A DNA stretch of 64,000 nucleotides from Litsea cubeba (GCA_012931725.1 CM022944.1:77222151-77286150), one strand, 5' to 3'; counted from the stretch's first letter, positions 50,739 to 63,275 are shown. Program-made: numbers and translations. Notes: generated by a model from the sequence alone, not told the origin.

Positions 50739-52298
50739 AGGTATGTGCTTGAAATGTTCAATCAAGTCATACTTGAAAGCCTCCTTAGGGCCGTATGTTC
50801 ATCATTGTTGCCTCTAGGGGCGCTTACAACATCTTTTCCCGAAGGATTTACATACGTAAAGGAAAATTGGTTGTAATTCTTGTGGTTGTCCCGGCCAGAG
50901 CGGGTGCCTCTACCAACTTCGAGAGCTTCTTGAGAAGGGTCTTCGTTTGGAAGATTTTCTTCAGGATCAAGAGGCTGTCATTTTTCATTTGCTGAGGATG
51001 TATCTGTAGTAGAGTTGCCATCCTCAGTGATTGTGTTGCATGGAGCATTTTTCGGGAACAAGTCCTGAACAGCATCCAGCAACCTTTCTTATTCGTTGAC
51101 CAATTCATCATCCCAAGCATCAATAGTTGGGGATTCTTCAGTCAGGAAGGGTGTGAGCTTTGAAGTCACAGTTTTAAGAGAAAAAACCTGAGAGGGTGTC
51201 ATCTCTGTGAAAGTCACGTGAGATGAGGTGGCTCCAGAGGATACATTGCTAGGCGTCGTCGGAGTGTAAGTGATCTCGTCAGATGATGATTCGGAATAGC
51301 TATAATCCCGAACTATCACATTATAGGAAGCTCTAACAGGAGACGTTGCCTGATCGGAGTCAGACTCATCCTCCGATGTAAGAGGATCGTCTATCCAGCA
51401 ATTTTCTCCATTTTCAGGAGTTAAGGGAGGATGTACCTTATGGTCTTCAGGGACTTCAGGCTCTGGATTGCGAGGAAGCTTGTTGACGCGTTCTTGCTCT
51501 TGTTCTAGAGCGAGACGCTACAAGATCCTTGCGTAATCTTCAAGATCAGGCATGGGAGCCAAATCTTCTTCTTCATCAGCTCTTTGTGGCTCAACATAGT
51601 TGATTTCCACTGGAGCAATGACGGGTGCTAGTTCAGCAGCATTTTCTTGTACAGCCTCTTGGTCTTCTTCATCATCAGACCAGGATCCTTGTGGCTGTAG
51701 GGGGTTATACCAGATTACTGGCATAAGATGAGTCTCAGGAACCAATTCTTCATTGGAGAGATATTCTCCTATTTCAAGGGACTCCTCCCACTCGTCGGTG
51801 TCACTGGACTCGTATCCATCATCGGTGTCGCTGGACTCGTATCCATCAATGGAGAATCCAACTACCAAATTGCAAGAGTATGATGCCCCCTATATGGCTT
51901 CTTTGAATTGAGGTGGCATGAAATCACTGAGAGTGAATTTTCTTACCCCCTTTGAAGTCTCTGGAAGGGACAGTTTTTGTTGTCTCCAGTGAAGCGGTAG
52001 AGGAAGCCTCTGCCTGTTCTTGGACTTCTTGTTTTGGCTGGGTCTTCTCTTGCCGTTTGAGCTTGAGGAGATGTTTCCTAGCCTCCCTTCGCTGTTGAGT
52101 TGTAGGCTTTGTTTTCACGACCTCTCAGTTTTCATCTTCCAGGAGATCGGGATGTACCCATATGGGTTGTCTGTCTGGTGTCGGGTAAGGAACCAGTTCC
52201 TCGGACGCTTAGATTGTGTTTATCACCTTGAAAGAAGTAGTGATCTTCTTCTTCGGTGATTTTGATGCTTGTCCACATGACACCATGTTGACGGAGGC
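50739..52298 (-). pseudogene. TAT polyprotein linker region upstream of RT
   Basis: Minus-strand frames read, from right to left, a Lys/Arg/Gln-rich helix (RREARKHLLKLKRQEK), then FMPPQFKEAI and GASYSCNLVVGFS, a Ser/Asp-rich segment with a duplicated GYESSDTD, long acidic Pro/Ser/Glu-rich stretches, and finally EAFKYDLIEHFKHIP at the break. Such an acidic linker with a GASY.CN motif precedes protease/RT in Tat elements as I know them. A frameshift after KKIHSQ, a TAG in the FKEAI-GAS segment and further TAG/TGA codons (near 51519, 51088) disable it. It is truncated by the SIR3 junction on the left and by TEK3 on the right. Confidence 0.72.
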
Positions 52299-55200
52299 TG
52301 TAAGACCCCGACCCGAGAGACCTCGATTAGAGTTAATTAAGTTGTGTTTTAGTTTTAAGTGTGTTTAGTGGTTTTTGGATTAGTTTGGGGATTAGAATAG
52401 CCTTTATAATAGCTTTTGGGAATTTGGAGAGCCTTTTTACTTGTGGGACCCTTTGGGGGTTCTTGTTACGAATTGTGTGAGATTGGGGGTTTACCAATGA
52501 TTTCCAAAAATTGTGTTTTTAACCCCATTTGGACTTATCTTGTTAATCCCTACAACTTTCATGTTGACATCGTTCCCATTCGAGAGCCCTAAACCAGACT
52601 TTTTGCAATTTGAGGGCAAAATGGTCTTTTTATCCAAAATCTGGACACCGATTTCAATGTCACCAAAATGTACAAAATATATACTTTTTGGAAACTAGAA
52701 TTTCGCCGATCAACTTTGTCTTCTTCGTCGAAGTCGTTTGAAGCCCCGAATGCCATGTTTTGAGCCCGAAAAGTCTTTTAAGTTGTGGGCCCCATTCCCA
52801 CTTACTATATATAGAGAGCTTCTTCTTCATTTTTCCATTTCTGGCAAAAACCCTAAAAGGAGAAGAGATTTCCAGCCCTAGGGTTTTCCCTTGCCTTTTT
52901 CTTGCTTCTTCATCTTCTATCCTCCACCAAGCTAGTGCTAATGGAGAAATAGAGGTTACAATCTTCTTCCTCGTCCCAAGGGCTTCATCTTGACACCATT
53001 TTCAAAGAAAACCGCCCACTCCAAGGCTTCCTTTGGACAACACCTTGCTTTTTGAAGAACTTCCTTGTAAGTGATCTTCCTAAAAGTCTTAGAATCTGGT
53101 TTGTTTAGCCCTAGAGAAGCTCCATTTCGTTTATTGGGAGATTTTGTTTTGTTTTGCTTGGATTTTGATTTTCTAGGGTTGGTTTTTGGGGGTTTTTGTA
53201 TAGGTGTTTGATTGTGGGCTTAAGAGGTGATTAGAGCTCAATTTGACTTGCATTGGACCCAAGGCAAGTGGATGAAATGATTATCATGTGTTTATCATGT
53301 TTTATGCAAAATCTTGATTTATCTTCATTGATAGTTTTAATGGTTTATCATGCTTGATAGTTTGGTACTATTGATTTTGAATGATGATTTGATGAGATAA
53401 AGAGGTCAAGGAAGAGCCCAAATATTCATGAAGTTATGATTGGAAGAAGGGGAAAGAAAGGAAATGGATAGAGGTTGGACAAGAGAGGAATTCAACCAAA
53501 TGGGTTGAGATTCGTCGCTGTTCGATCGATCGCCCATCAGGTCCGATCGATCGGACTGTAAATAACTGAGAGTGTTTTCAGAACCGATCGATCGCCCATC
53601 AGGTCCGATCGATCGGACTGTAAATAACTGAGAGTGTTTTCAGAACCGATCGATCGCCCATCAGGTCCGATCGATCGGACTGTAAATAAGTGAGAGTGTT
53701 TTCAGCAGGTCCGATCAATCGGATTATAAATAATGAGAACGTTTCAGGACCGATCGATCGGCCAATGAGTCCGATCGATCGGACTGAAATGAGATGAACT
53801 GCAAAATAAAGGGAATTATGGGACTGTTCTCCAGATTCATTTCGAGCCCATACTCAAGTCCAATTCAGCTCTATCCCTTCTCTTCTTATTTGAAGGCATT
53901 GAACCTGTAATGATGCATTTAAACCCATGAAAGAATTGAGTAAATTGTGATGGGTTGTAGTGGGGAGGTATTGTTTGGAGCCCCAATGTAATTAAGGACT
54001 TGTAAGGCATTACACAAAGTCCGGAGGGAGGAGGTACCTCATCATGGAGATTCCATGAGGCTTTCTAGATTGACCAATGTGTATAAGGACCCGGAATGTC
54101 CCTAACTCTTAAAGAGTACCAAAATTACATCATGATCGACATACGGGACCCTATTCACACTGATTCAATTCTAGGAACCCCATTGTTTAGCCTGTAAATG
54201 TGTGGGAAACTATTTGTATTCGATTTTCAACCAAACTCCTATTTTGGGATTTCAACCCATGATACATGAGTACACTTGACCCGAGGGCATTGTGTTACCA
54301 TATTGTTAATTTGTTTAGATCCGTCCCGATTTTTATGCGTCTTATACCTATGGGTACCCCGCCCCGTTATGTGTATTTATTTGCTTTGATTTTCGCATGT
54401 TTCCTATGAGTCGGCACCACTAAGCTTGGATAACCTTATCGGTTTGATCCACCGGTTTGGATATCCCTCTTCTGTTATACCCGCTGCAACATGGTTCTCG
54501 CCTCGCCCCGATATACCCGGTTCGCTACCGTGGTCCCACAGAGTATTATATGTATTTATTATATAAAATCGTTGACTCTCCTCACCTCGTGTGACTAAGG
54601 TCAACGTCGTTGATTCTCCTCACCTCGTGTGACTGAGGTCAATGTCCCGATGTGCTCTCATCACTTTTGTGAGAGAGGATGTAGCTTTGTGTGGTTGCCA
54701 CCTTGTTAGTCCCGAATCCTTGTTACCTTACATGTTTTATTTGCATATGTACTTCTTTTAAATGATATATTATTCTTTTACGAAGTTCATTTATATACAA
54801 GCTTTCTAACTCTTGCAAAATATCATTATTTTATTATTGTAATATCTTTTCACCCACCTGCCAGACCGTCGTGTCTGATCCAATTATTTTTGTACTCAGG
54901 TCCCGAGCTTATTGCCATTGAGGAGGAGCCTAAGGATGCGGTCGGTGAACCGCAGCGGGTGATTGAATGGCAAGCCGACGATGTCATTTAGACATTCGGC
55001 CTTGCCTCGAGAACGACACATTTTGGGAACTTATGATATCTTTATTTTGGGTCTCATTTGGTTGTATGGTCTTTGTTGACCGTTATTTTAGGGCATTAAT
55101 CAACTGATCTTTTGTAAATACACTTAACTTTACTTTTAGGGAATTATGCTTATGATCATTGCTCATTCTGATATCTTCTCATGTTAATAATAGGTCAATC

Positions 55201-55461
55201 TCGTTTATGGGATGGAATAACATCATTATGATTTGCTACACGCTTCCGCAATCTTGAGAATGTGTTTGATATGGTTGTATGTGAGATGATGTGTAAAGAT
55301 AATCCTCACCGCGGAACCCTGTGGGAAATCACGTGCACTGATAATTGTTCTTTTAATTCCATGTGCGGTTTAGCCTAAGAGATGCACGTGGCACGGCATC
55401 ATCACCGTCCTGATTCCCGGACTTGGCTTTTTCCCCTAATCCCAGGTCCGGGGTCGCGACA
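52299..55461 (+). repeat. 5' LTR of TEK3 (3163 bp)
   Basis: TGTAAGACCCCGACCCG to GGGGTCGCGACA. TATATATAG at 52806-52814 is a good TATA box, followed by a CTTCTTC-rich leader. Palindrome cluster at 53521-53786; a duplicated CTCCTCACCTCGTGTGACT block at about 54578 and 54617. Shares CAGACCGTCGTGT and GACGATGTCATTTAGAC (about 54865-54990) with the other Tekay LTRs. Confidence 0.9.
53521..53786 (+). repeat. 62-bp tandem repeat with CGATCGATCG palindromes (TEK3 LTR)
   Basis: Three near-identical 62-bp units starting at 53523, 53585 and 53647, then two degenerate ones. Each unit has CGATCGATCGCCC and TCCGATCGATCGGA 10-12 bp apart plus the spacer CTGTAAATAACTGAG. Confidence 0.92.
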
Positions 55462-55465
55462 GGAC

Positions 55466-55477
55466 TGGTATCATAGC
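55466..55477 (+). other. Primer binding site of TEK3
   Basis: TGGTATCATAGC four bases after the LTR end (CACA-type end, then GGAC); one mismatch from the initiator tRNA-Met complement TGGTATCAGAGC. Confidence 0.72.
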
Positions 55478-55597
55478 GGGACATGTTTTAGGCAATTAAA
55501 AGAAACTAGAAATCTTAAGTACGTGGCGAGGATTCGTTAGATAGAATCGTGTGAGCCAATGTGTGACCACCCTGTACTTGATTTATATGTGCTAACT

Positions 55598-57592
55598 GTT
55601 GGGATTGGTGTATGCCCTAAAGCCCACTAGCTGCACTCCCATTTTTTGTTACTGGATATTTACTGGTTATTTAATGGAAATACTCTTTTATGCTTAAACA
55701 TGTATATATGTATGGTTGTGTAAGGCCCATTGTTTGTAGTAAATGAATTAGGTGTGTAGTGTCTACGCACAGATAGGTCTAATTTATGGAAAACTGGAAA
55801 CATCATATTTGTTCATAACTGAAAGATGGAGCTGGGCACTTCATCTTGTTAGAAGTTATAATGAGAAACTCTCCTGTATTCAGGGTGACTTACCTAAGTC
55901 ATGGGAGGGCTTTCCCAGATTCATCTCATTAGTGTATATGCAATGCTTTGAACAGGACCTTGGTAGGTGTGATCTCTAAAATAGTACTATCACAGAGAGA
56001 GATCAAGTCACCTCATGCTACTGAGTGACCGGTGCTCTTAAGCTTGAGCATTTGTGGATGAACTAACGAAGTCAAGTTCTTGTGCTTTAATTCACTATGG
56101 GTGAGATTCTTTTCATGGGTCAACAGCTCTGTGTTTTGGGTACTCGGACTTGATTAGTTGGGATGTGCATATGCAATATAGAATCTATGCCATCTAATGA
56201 TGGAATGATCGTCCACTTAGAATTATCCGATTAATCATCAAAATCTAAGATCTTAGTATATGGATGTTCCATATGGATATTGAACTTGTGGGTTGCTCCC
56301 TGGATCAAGAGAATGATATTCGAATGATGATTATGTTAAGGATATGAAGTTCTAAGGTTTAGATGTAATCGGGAAGGTTGATAGTACATGTGATAACCTG
56401 ACTCGATTATGGATGTTACATAGAGGGGCATTCAGGTCATTACACTTAGTAGGTCGAAGACAACCGTCATTTTATGACGAGCTTATTATATTATATATTT
56501 GTCCTTGGAGTTCAACCATAACTCTTTAGTGGAATGAGTTAAGGTTAAAATGGTCTTAATGTTGCTATGGGCTTAGCATGGACATTTTGGTCATTTTGGG
56601 AGCCAATGGCAAATATGTCTTTTGGTCCCTTCTCTAGTCACTTACCAAGATTGGCATGGTTTCCTAAAATGTTTAGATAACATAAGGATGAATTATTTTA
56701 GTGGAAAAATAATTTTGAGTTTAAATTCAAATAGGCCTTTGATGGCATACATGAATTTAACTCTAGATAAATCGTATGTGGGCCATGGTGTGCATTAATA
56801 TGTGAGGCATCCATAATGGGATATCCATGGTTAAGGTTTCCAACTTTGAGTAGGACTCTCTACTTGGGAAGTTGGACTCCTCTTTGGATTAGTATTCCTA
56901 TGAGAAAGTTTTCTTTTTGGATTAGGAACTTAAATTAGTAAGTGTTCTACAACTAGGATTACTAATTGCATGGGAAGTTCCTTAAAGTTTCCTTTTCTAA
57001 TTGGATTGTATCTAAAAGGAAATAAGTCTTTCCTTTTAGGATATCTTTAAGAAATAGGGGAGATAACTTTATGGGAAAGGTTACCACAAACTTTCTATAA
57101 AAGAAACCATCTTCCCCTTGGACGTCCTACACTAGAAGAGAGCCAAAAAGGTGCCACACGTCCAGCTCTTGGAGTAGTTTCTTCTTCATTGAAGAAACTT
57201 TGAGATCTGAGATTTTTCCTTACAAAAATAATTCTCAATTCTTAGATTAAGATCCCACCATCTTAGCCAATCATATTTGGAAGTGAGATAGAGGAGAAGA
57301 TCAAAGGCAATACTAGTGCAGAAAAATTCCAGCAACTTGTTTGCAAATTGCAAGTCTGAGTTCGGGCCTTTGGATCTATTTTTTCAGAGATTTGAAGTCT
57401 ACAAATCTTCGAGGTAATAGTCTTCTTCATTCTCCTTTAATTATACACTTGTTGGTCATGAATTCATGGAGTTCTCATGCGATCTCTATGGCTGATTTAT
57501 GCTGCCCAAATCAGATTTTTTAAAATCTGTCATGTTACAAATTAGCCATGAATGTCTTCCGCCAATTCAGATCTGAATCGCAGTTTCTTTCA
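55598..57592 (+). repeat. 5' LTR of CopB (1995 bp)
   Basis: TGTTGGGATTGG to TTTCTTTCA. TATA box TATAAAAG at 57096-57103. Compared with its own 3' LTR over the first 700 bases, about 15-20 substitutions and a few indels are visible, so the insertion is older than SIR1. Confidence 0.94.
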
Positions 57593-57593
57593 G

Positions 57594-57606
57594 TGGTATC
57601 AGAGCC
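57594..57606 (+). other. Primer binding site of CopB
   Basis: TGGTATCAGAGCC one base after the LTR end; initiator tRNA-Met type. Confidence 0.93.
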
Positions 57607-59345
57607 ACTCTATGTGAAATCATGATCCCATGTTGTGTATAATTAATCCTAGATTGATTATGGGCATGGTGGCACCCTATTAAAGTTATGTAGTGATGCA
57701 TGTTGTGTGCATGTTTCATTAACATTGCTGGAATTTATTTTCCAGATTTGTTTAATGATGCACATAGTGAGTTTGCATGCACTAACCTCTTTGTTTGCAG
57801 CCATGTATTACATCCTTGATGGTTCGCATGATTGTTATGTGGATTTGGTTGTTTTTTCATTAGTTGGAAAGTGTACGATTGCGCGTTTAGCAATCATAGG
57901 AAGTTGTAATTCTTTCTTTACTTTTATTCCAACTAGTCTTGATGTAAGCTTTCTTGAAAAGCATAGGTATCTCCAATGTAATTTGGGTTTTTGTTTTTTT
58001 ATGGGTTTGCTTGTATAAATTTAATTTATTGGAACAAGCAAGAAGAAGAAAGTTTCAAGAAAGGTTGCAAGTAACCGGACTCCTTAGTGGTGGAGGAGAC
58101 AAGACTTCTTGGTGAAAGATGAGACCTATTCTTGATGTCCTAGTTCGATAAGGATTACAAGTCCGAAGAGCAAGGAGCCATCAAGGATTGCATACTTTTA
58201 TTTGCTTTTATATATGGAATGCATGGATGAGTGCTTTATATAATTGCTATAATTGTCACCTAGAAACATGGCCACCATTAGGTTCTAAAATTGGCATCTT
58301 TATTGTATTAGATTGTTTTTAGTTTGGAAAATTATTTTAAACGGAACTTAGACCAGCACCTTCTATTTGTCTAAGGTTTAAAATTGGATAGGTTTTAGTT
58401 TATCTTGGTACCCTTGGTTTCCAAAGAAGGCTAAACTAAAATCTAATTAGATGCTACCTATGGGTTTTCATAACCCAAGATAGGTTTTTGACTCTTTGAA
58501 GGGATTTGCTCAAATGTTTTAAAGCAAAGGTTATTTAATTTTAAGATGACTTAAGTCATAAATTTAATTAACCAAGTTTGCTAGATTTAAAAAGAGCTTT
58601 TGAGTAAAGCAATGTAAAGGTAAAAAAGTATAAACCCTAGTGATAAATAATCAAGTAGGAGAGGGGTTTAGGAAAGACCCCACGGCCTTCCATTTTCGGT
58701 TCATGTTATCTCATTAAGGTGTTAGTAGGAGCGGCCACCCCTTCGGTGGAGTTCTTTAACTAAAGACCGCTTTGATGGGTTAATGGGTGAACTAATGTGA
58801 ATATTCGTAATGAGGTGTTAGTAGGAGCGGCCATCCCTTCGGTGGAGTTCTTTACTAAAGAACACTTCTATAGAATGTCAATGAAGTGTTGGTGGGAGCG
58901 GCCATCCCTTCGGTGGAGCTCTTTACTAAAGGTCACTTCTAGTTTGGATAAAAGTCTCTTCCCTTCGGAAGACTTAATCATAGACATTCTGGGAAATTTC
59001 ATAAGAGATGGTTATACACTTGACATAAGATGGTAATAACCTCTCCCTAGGAGTTAAAGGTTATTTGTCATATGAGGCCAAACCAATCAGTGATTGGACT
59101 ACCACTGGAATGTGTATCCAGATAGTGATAATCCAAATAAGTATGCCTTATTTCAACGTGACTATAGGCTCGGCCATCCCTTCGATGGAGGGTCTATGAG
59201 GAAGTTGAAACACTGATACATTATGATTGGGGTTAAATAATGTTAAAAGTTTTTGTGCTTTGTTTTTCCTTTTGTAACAAGCACCATATGCATATTACAT
59301 ATATACTGCATGTCTAATTATAAACCGTTTTATATCCAGAAAGAG
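57607..59345 (+). other. CopB leader (1.74 kb, non-coding)
   Basis: A long untranslated leader between PBS and gag. A 104-codon frame at 57707-58018 is hydrophobic and unsupported. The 3' half holds repeated GGAGCGGCCAYCCCTTCGGTGGAG-like hairpins (separate entry) with TTCTTTACTAAAGAA palindromes between them. Long leaders are where packaging, dimerisation and translation signals of retroelements sit; a role here is inference. Confidence 0.7.
58735..59188 (+). repeat. Family of CCTTC-loop hairpins in the CopB leader
   Basis: Stems around a CCTTC loop at 58735-58749 (CCACC/GGTGG), 58831-58845 and 58902-58916 (CCATC/GGTGG, one wobble) and 59174-59188 (CCATC/GATGG, wobble restored to A-U). A related hairpin TCTTCC-CTTC-GGAAGA is at 58957-58972. 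The first three sit in diverged direct repeats that start GTGTTAGTAGGAGCGG. Confidence 0.85.
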
Positions 59346-62300
59346 ATGGGTAAAGATTCTTTTAGTCCGCTGATGTGCATTCTTCGTGAGAACAAACTGA
59401 CTGGCCCTAACTACGTAGATTGGAAAAGAAATCTTGACATAGTACTCACAGTTGAGGAGTACAAGTATGTCTTGCTGGAAAACTGTCCCGATATTGATGC
59501 TAATTCTACTGATGACCAGCGAGAGGCTGAGAGGAAATGGAAGAAAGCGAATAGCATGGCCAAATGCTACATGCTTACTTCCATGTCCAACGTGTTGCAA
59601 ACACAGCACGAGCATATGGACACAGCCTATGAAATCATGATGTCCTTGTCTGAGATGTTCGCAGACAAGAGCAGGCCAGCTAGGCAAGCTGCTATGAGGA
59701 CTATCATGAATGCTAGGATGGCTGAGGGAACACATGTCCAAGAGCATATGCTCAACCTGATGGATTGTTTCAATGAAGCTGAGATTCTAGGGGCTGAGAT
59801 TGATGCAGGGAGTCAAACTGACATGATTCTCGAAACTCTGCCGGACTTTTTCAATCAGTTCAATCTCAATTTCAATATGAGCAAGATGGACATGACTCTA
59901 CCTGAGTTAATGAAAGAACTCCAGGCGGCAGAGGCCATCATGAAGCCCAAAGCCCAAGCTCATTTTTTCCAGTCTTCCTCTAAACTAAACCTGAAAGGGA
60001 AGAAGTTCAAGAAGAAGCAGAATAAGGGAAAAGGGCAGAAAAAGGACAATGCTGGAAATAAGAAGGACAAGGGTACAGATGGAAAGCCCAAAGGAAAATG
60101 CTTCAAGTGTGGCCTCAAAGGTCATTGGAAGAAAGATTGTCCAAGTTCCTGGCCTCAGTTAAGAAAGGTACATCTTTTTCATACTACATTGAAACTTGTC
60201 TAGTGGTTGATTCTACTGACTCATGGATAGTAGACTCAGGAGCCACTAATCATATCTGCAATTCATTGCAGGGGTTTCAGATAATGCAGAGAATTGAGAA
60301 AGGAGAGTTTGCCTTTAGAGTCGGAACTGGAGCTAAAGTTTGGGCAGTTGCAGTAGGAGTAGTTACCTTACATTTTCCATGTAATAGGATATTAGTTTTA
60401 AATAATGTTTTCTATGTTCCGGACTTGAGGAAGAATTTAATTTCAGTTTCCAGATTAATTGAATTTAATTATTCAGTTTCTTTCCATTCTGGTATTGATA
60501 TCAGTAGAGATGGAAATATTATATGTTCCGGTAGAATACATGACAACTTATTTTATATATATCCTATTGCTCCCACACTGCATAATGTACAACAAGAAAA
60601 CTCAACTTCCCTTAAAAGGAAGGCATCTTCAATCAATGACACATATCTTTGGCACTTACGTTTGGGTCACATTAACCTAAAACGGATTCAGAGGTTGGTA
60701 GAAGATGGGCCTTTGAGCTCATTAGATTTCGAACCTTTTCCTCAGTGCGAATCTTGTCTCAAGGGAAAGATGACCAAACGGTCTGGAAAGGGACTAAGGC
60801 CAAAAGAGTTGTTAGAATTGATTCACACTGATGTGTGTGGTCCTATGAACAAACCGGCTCGAGGAGGGTATGAGTATTACATCACCTTCACCGATGATTA
60901 CTCTAGGTATGGATATGCATACTTAATGCGACGCAAGTCTGAGGCGTTTGATAAGTTCAAGCAATTCAAGGCTGAGGCGGAGCTACAACTAGGGAAACAT
61001 ATCAAAGCCCTTCGATCTGATCGAGGTGGCGAGTACCTTCTGGGTGAGTTCAAGGAGTACCTCACACAACATGGGATTGTGTCTCAGTTGTCTGCACCGG
61101 GTACACCCCAGCAAAATGGTGTAGCGGAGAGAAGAAACCATACCCTTCTTGATATGGTAAGGTCCATGATGAGTCATGCAACCCTACTGATATCTTTTTG
61201 GGGATATGCACTAGAAGCAGTAGCATACATTTTAAATCTGGTACCTTCTAAATCAGTACCTAGGACACCCCAAGAAGAGTGGATAAGTCGAAAACCTAGT
61301 TTAAGACATATCCACATTTGGGGTTGTCCAGCCTATGTACTAAATGATAAAGCTACCAAGCTGGAACCCAGATCAGAAATGTGCTACTTCATTGGGTATC
61401 CTAAGGAAACGAAAGGTGGCATCTTTTATCATCCAAAGGAGCAAAAAGTGCTCATCAGCACTCATGCTAGGTACTTGGAGGATGATTGTATGATGCACCA
61501 AGAGCTTAGTTGTAAAGAAACCCTTGAGGAGATTCTTCCGGGATCTCCTATAACATCTGTACCAGATCCTGAGACAGTAGATGAACAAGATATTCCTTTG
61601 AACACTCCGGAGCCTCGTCGTAGTGGGAGAATTTCCAGACAGCCAGAAAGATATCTAGGAGTGTCTTTTAAGACAGACTCTGAAGATCTGGTTGAGGATC
61701 CTACTAGTTATGATGAAGCGGTAACGGATATAGATGCTGACATGTGGCAGCAAGCGATGAAATCTGAAATGGATTCTTTGTATTCCAATCAAGTCTGGGA
61801 ACTTGTAGATGCACCTGAAGGGATTAAACCCATAGGGTGCAAGTGGATCTACAAGAGAAAGAGAGGAGTGGATGGGAAGGTGGAAACCTTTAAAGTAAGA
61901 CTGGTGGCGAAAGGATATACTCAGAAAGAGGGTATCGATTATGAGGAAACCTTTTCACCAGTGGCTATGCTTAAGTCCATAAGGATTCTGTTGGCCATCA
62001 CATGTCATTATGACTACGAGATAAGGCAGATGGATGTCAAGACAGCTTTTCTTAATGGAAGTCTTGACGAATGCATCTATATGATGCAACCAGAGGGCTT
62101 CATTGCTAGTGAACAAGATAACATGGTTTGTAAACTTAAGAAGTCCATTTATGGACTTAAGCAAGCATCTAGAGCATGGAACATCAAGTTTAATCAAGCA
62201 GTCAAATCTTTTGGCTTTGATCAAAACATTGATGAACCGTGTGTGTATAAGAAAGGAAATGGGAAAGCAGTTGCGTTTTTGGTTCTGTATGTAGATGATA

Positions 62301-63275
62301 TATTACTCATAGGAAATGATGTAGGTTTATTGTCATCCTCAAAGGTTTGGTTATCCTCTCAATTTCAGATGAAGGATTTGGGTGAGGCCAGCTATATCTT
62401 AGGGATCAAGCTTTTGCGTGATCGCAAGAATAAAATGTTAGCCCTATCCCAATCTTCTTACATTGAGAAGATATTGGTTAAGTTTAACATACATGACTCC
62501 GAGAAGGGCCTCCTACCTTCTAGACATGGAGTACCACTGTCCCGAGATCAATGTCCAAAGACATCTGAAGAGATAGAGAGCATGAGGAGAGTTCCATATG
62601 CATCCGCTGTTGGAAGCCTCATGTATGCTATGTTATGTACTAGACCAGATATTTGCTTTGCCGTTGGCATGGTTAGCAGATATCAGTCAAACCCTGGACC
62701 CTATGCATTGGACAGCTGTTAAGCATATATTCAAGTATCTTCGGAGAACGAAAGATTATATGCTAACCTTTCGAGCAGATGATCTAACGCCATTGGCGTA
62801 TACAGACTCTGATTTCCAATCTGATAGTGATGCCAGAAAGTCTACCTCAGGGTACGTCTTTACTTTGTCAGGAGGGGCTATATCATGGAGAAGTGTCAAG
62901 CAATCTTGTATAGCTGATTCTACCATGGAAGCAGAGTATGTGGCGGCATCGGAAGCTGCGAAGGAAGCGGTATGGCTCAGAAAATTCCTGTTGGAATTGG
63001 GAGTTATTCCTGCAGTGCATAAACCGATTGCCATGTACTGCGATAACACTGGTGCTGTAGCACAGTGCAAAGAGCCCAGGAATCACAAGAAAGGCAAGCA
63101 CATTCAGAGAAAGTACAACTTGATCCAGGAATTCATTCAGGATGGAGAGATAGTGGTGGAGCATATTGCTTCGGCAAATAACTTAGCTGACCCATTCACA
63201 AAGACTCTTACTGAGAAAGTCTTCACTTCTCATGTTGAGTCTATGGGTGTTAGGTTAGGAAGTAGTGATCTTTAG
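59346..63275 (+). pseudogene. CopB gag-pol polyprotein, two single-base frameshifts
   Basis: Start chosen at ATG 59346 (MGKDSFSPLMCIL), the ATG next to the conserved gag N-terminus (open frame extends further up). Gag contains NKLTGPNYVDWKRNLD and the zinc knuckle at 60099-60140 (CFKCGLKGHWKKDC). One C is missing from CCC near 60140 compared with CopA, so gag runs out of frame. Pol resumes in another frame: protease VDSGATNH (about 60229), integrase HTDVCGP (60822), RSDRGGEY (61015), NGVAERRN; RT YVDDILL (62288); then an extra C near 62700 shifts to the last frame, with RNase H YTDSDF and the C-terminal block NLADPFTKTL. Native TAG 63273-63275. Apart from these two bases the frame is open, so decay is recent. 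Confidence 0.94.

Larger units (their letters stand above)
18600..52298 (-). mobile_element. TAT: Tat-type Ty3/gypsy element, minus strand, heavily interrupted
   Basis: Composite of minus-strand pieces: 3' LTR (to 20562), PPT, 3' repeat-rich region, an antisense gene (21737-26336), more tandem repeats (34020-35105), integrase/RNase H/RT (35257-38241) and upstream pol linker (50739-52298). SIR1 and the SIR2/SIR3 block split it, and TEK3 cuts it at 52298 before gag and the 5' LTR. The order pol, repeats, antisense extra gene, 3' LTR fits the Tat lineage, known for extra ORFs (often antisense) and hypervariable 3' repeats. That these pieces are one element is inferred from orientation, order and flush edges at the insertions. 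The left end is approximate. Confidence 0.75.
52299..55597 (+). mobile_element. TEK3: Tekay-type chromovirus, 5' LTR, PBS and start of leader
   Basis: Only the 5' LTR, the primer site and 120 bases of leader (55478-55597) are present before CopB interrupts it; the rest should lie right of the window. The leader holds no recognisable coding sequence. Left flank (possible target duplication) GAGGC. Confidence 0.85.

Noticed and set aside
57707..58018. 103-codon hydrophobic frame in the CopB leader
   Set aside because: No recognisable family, no comparison copy in the window, weak context; left as leader.
59295..59747. 150-codon minus-strand frame opposite CopB gag
   Set aside because: Shadow of the gag coding strand; equivalent shadows appear opposite other gag-pol regions.
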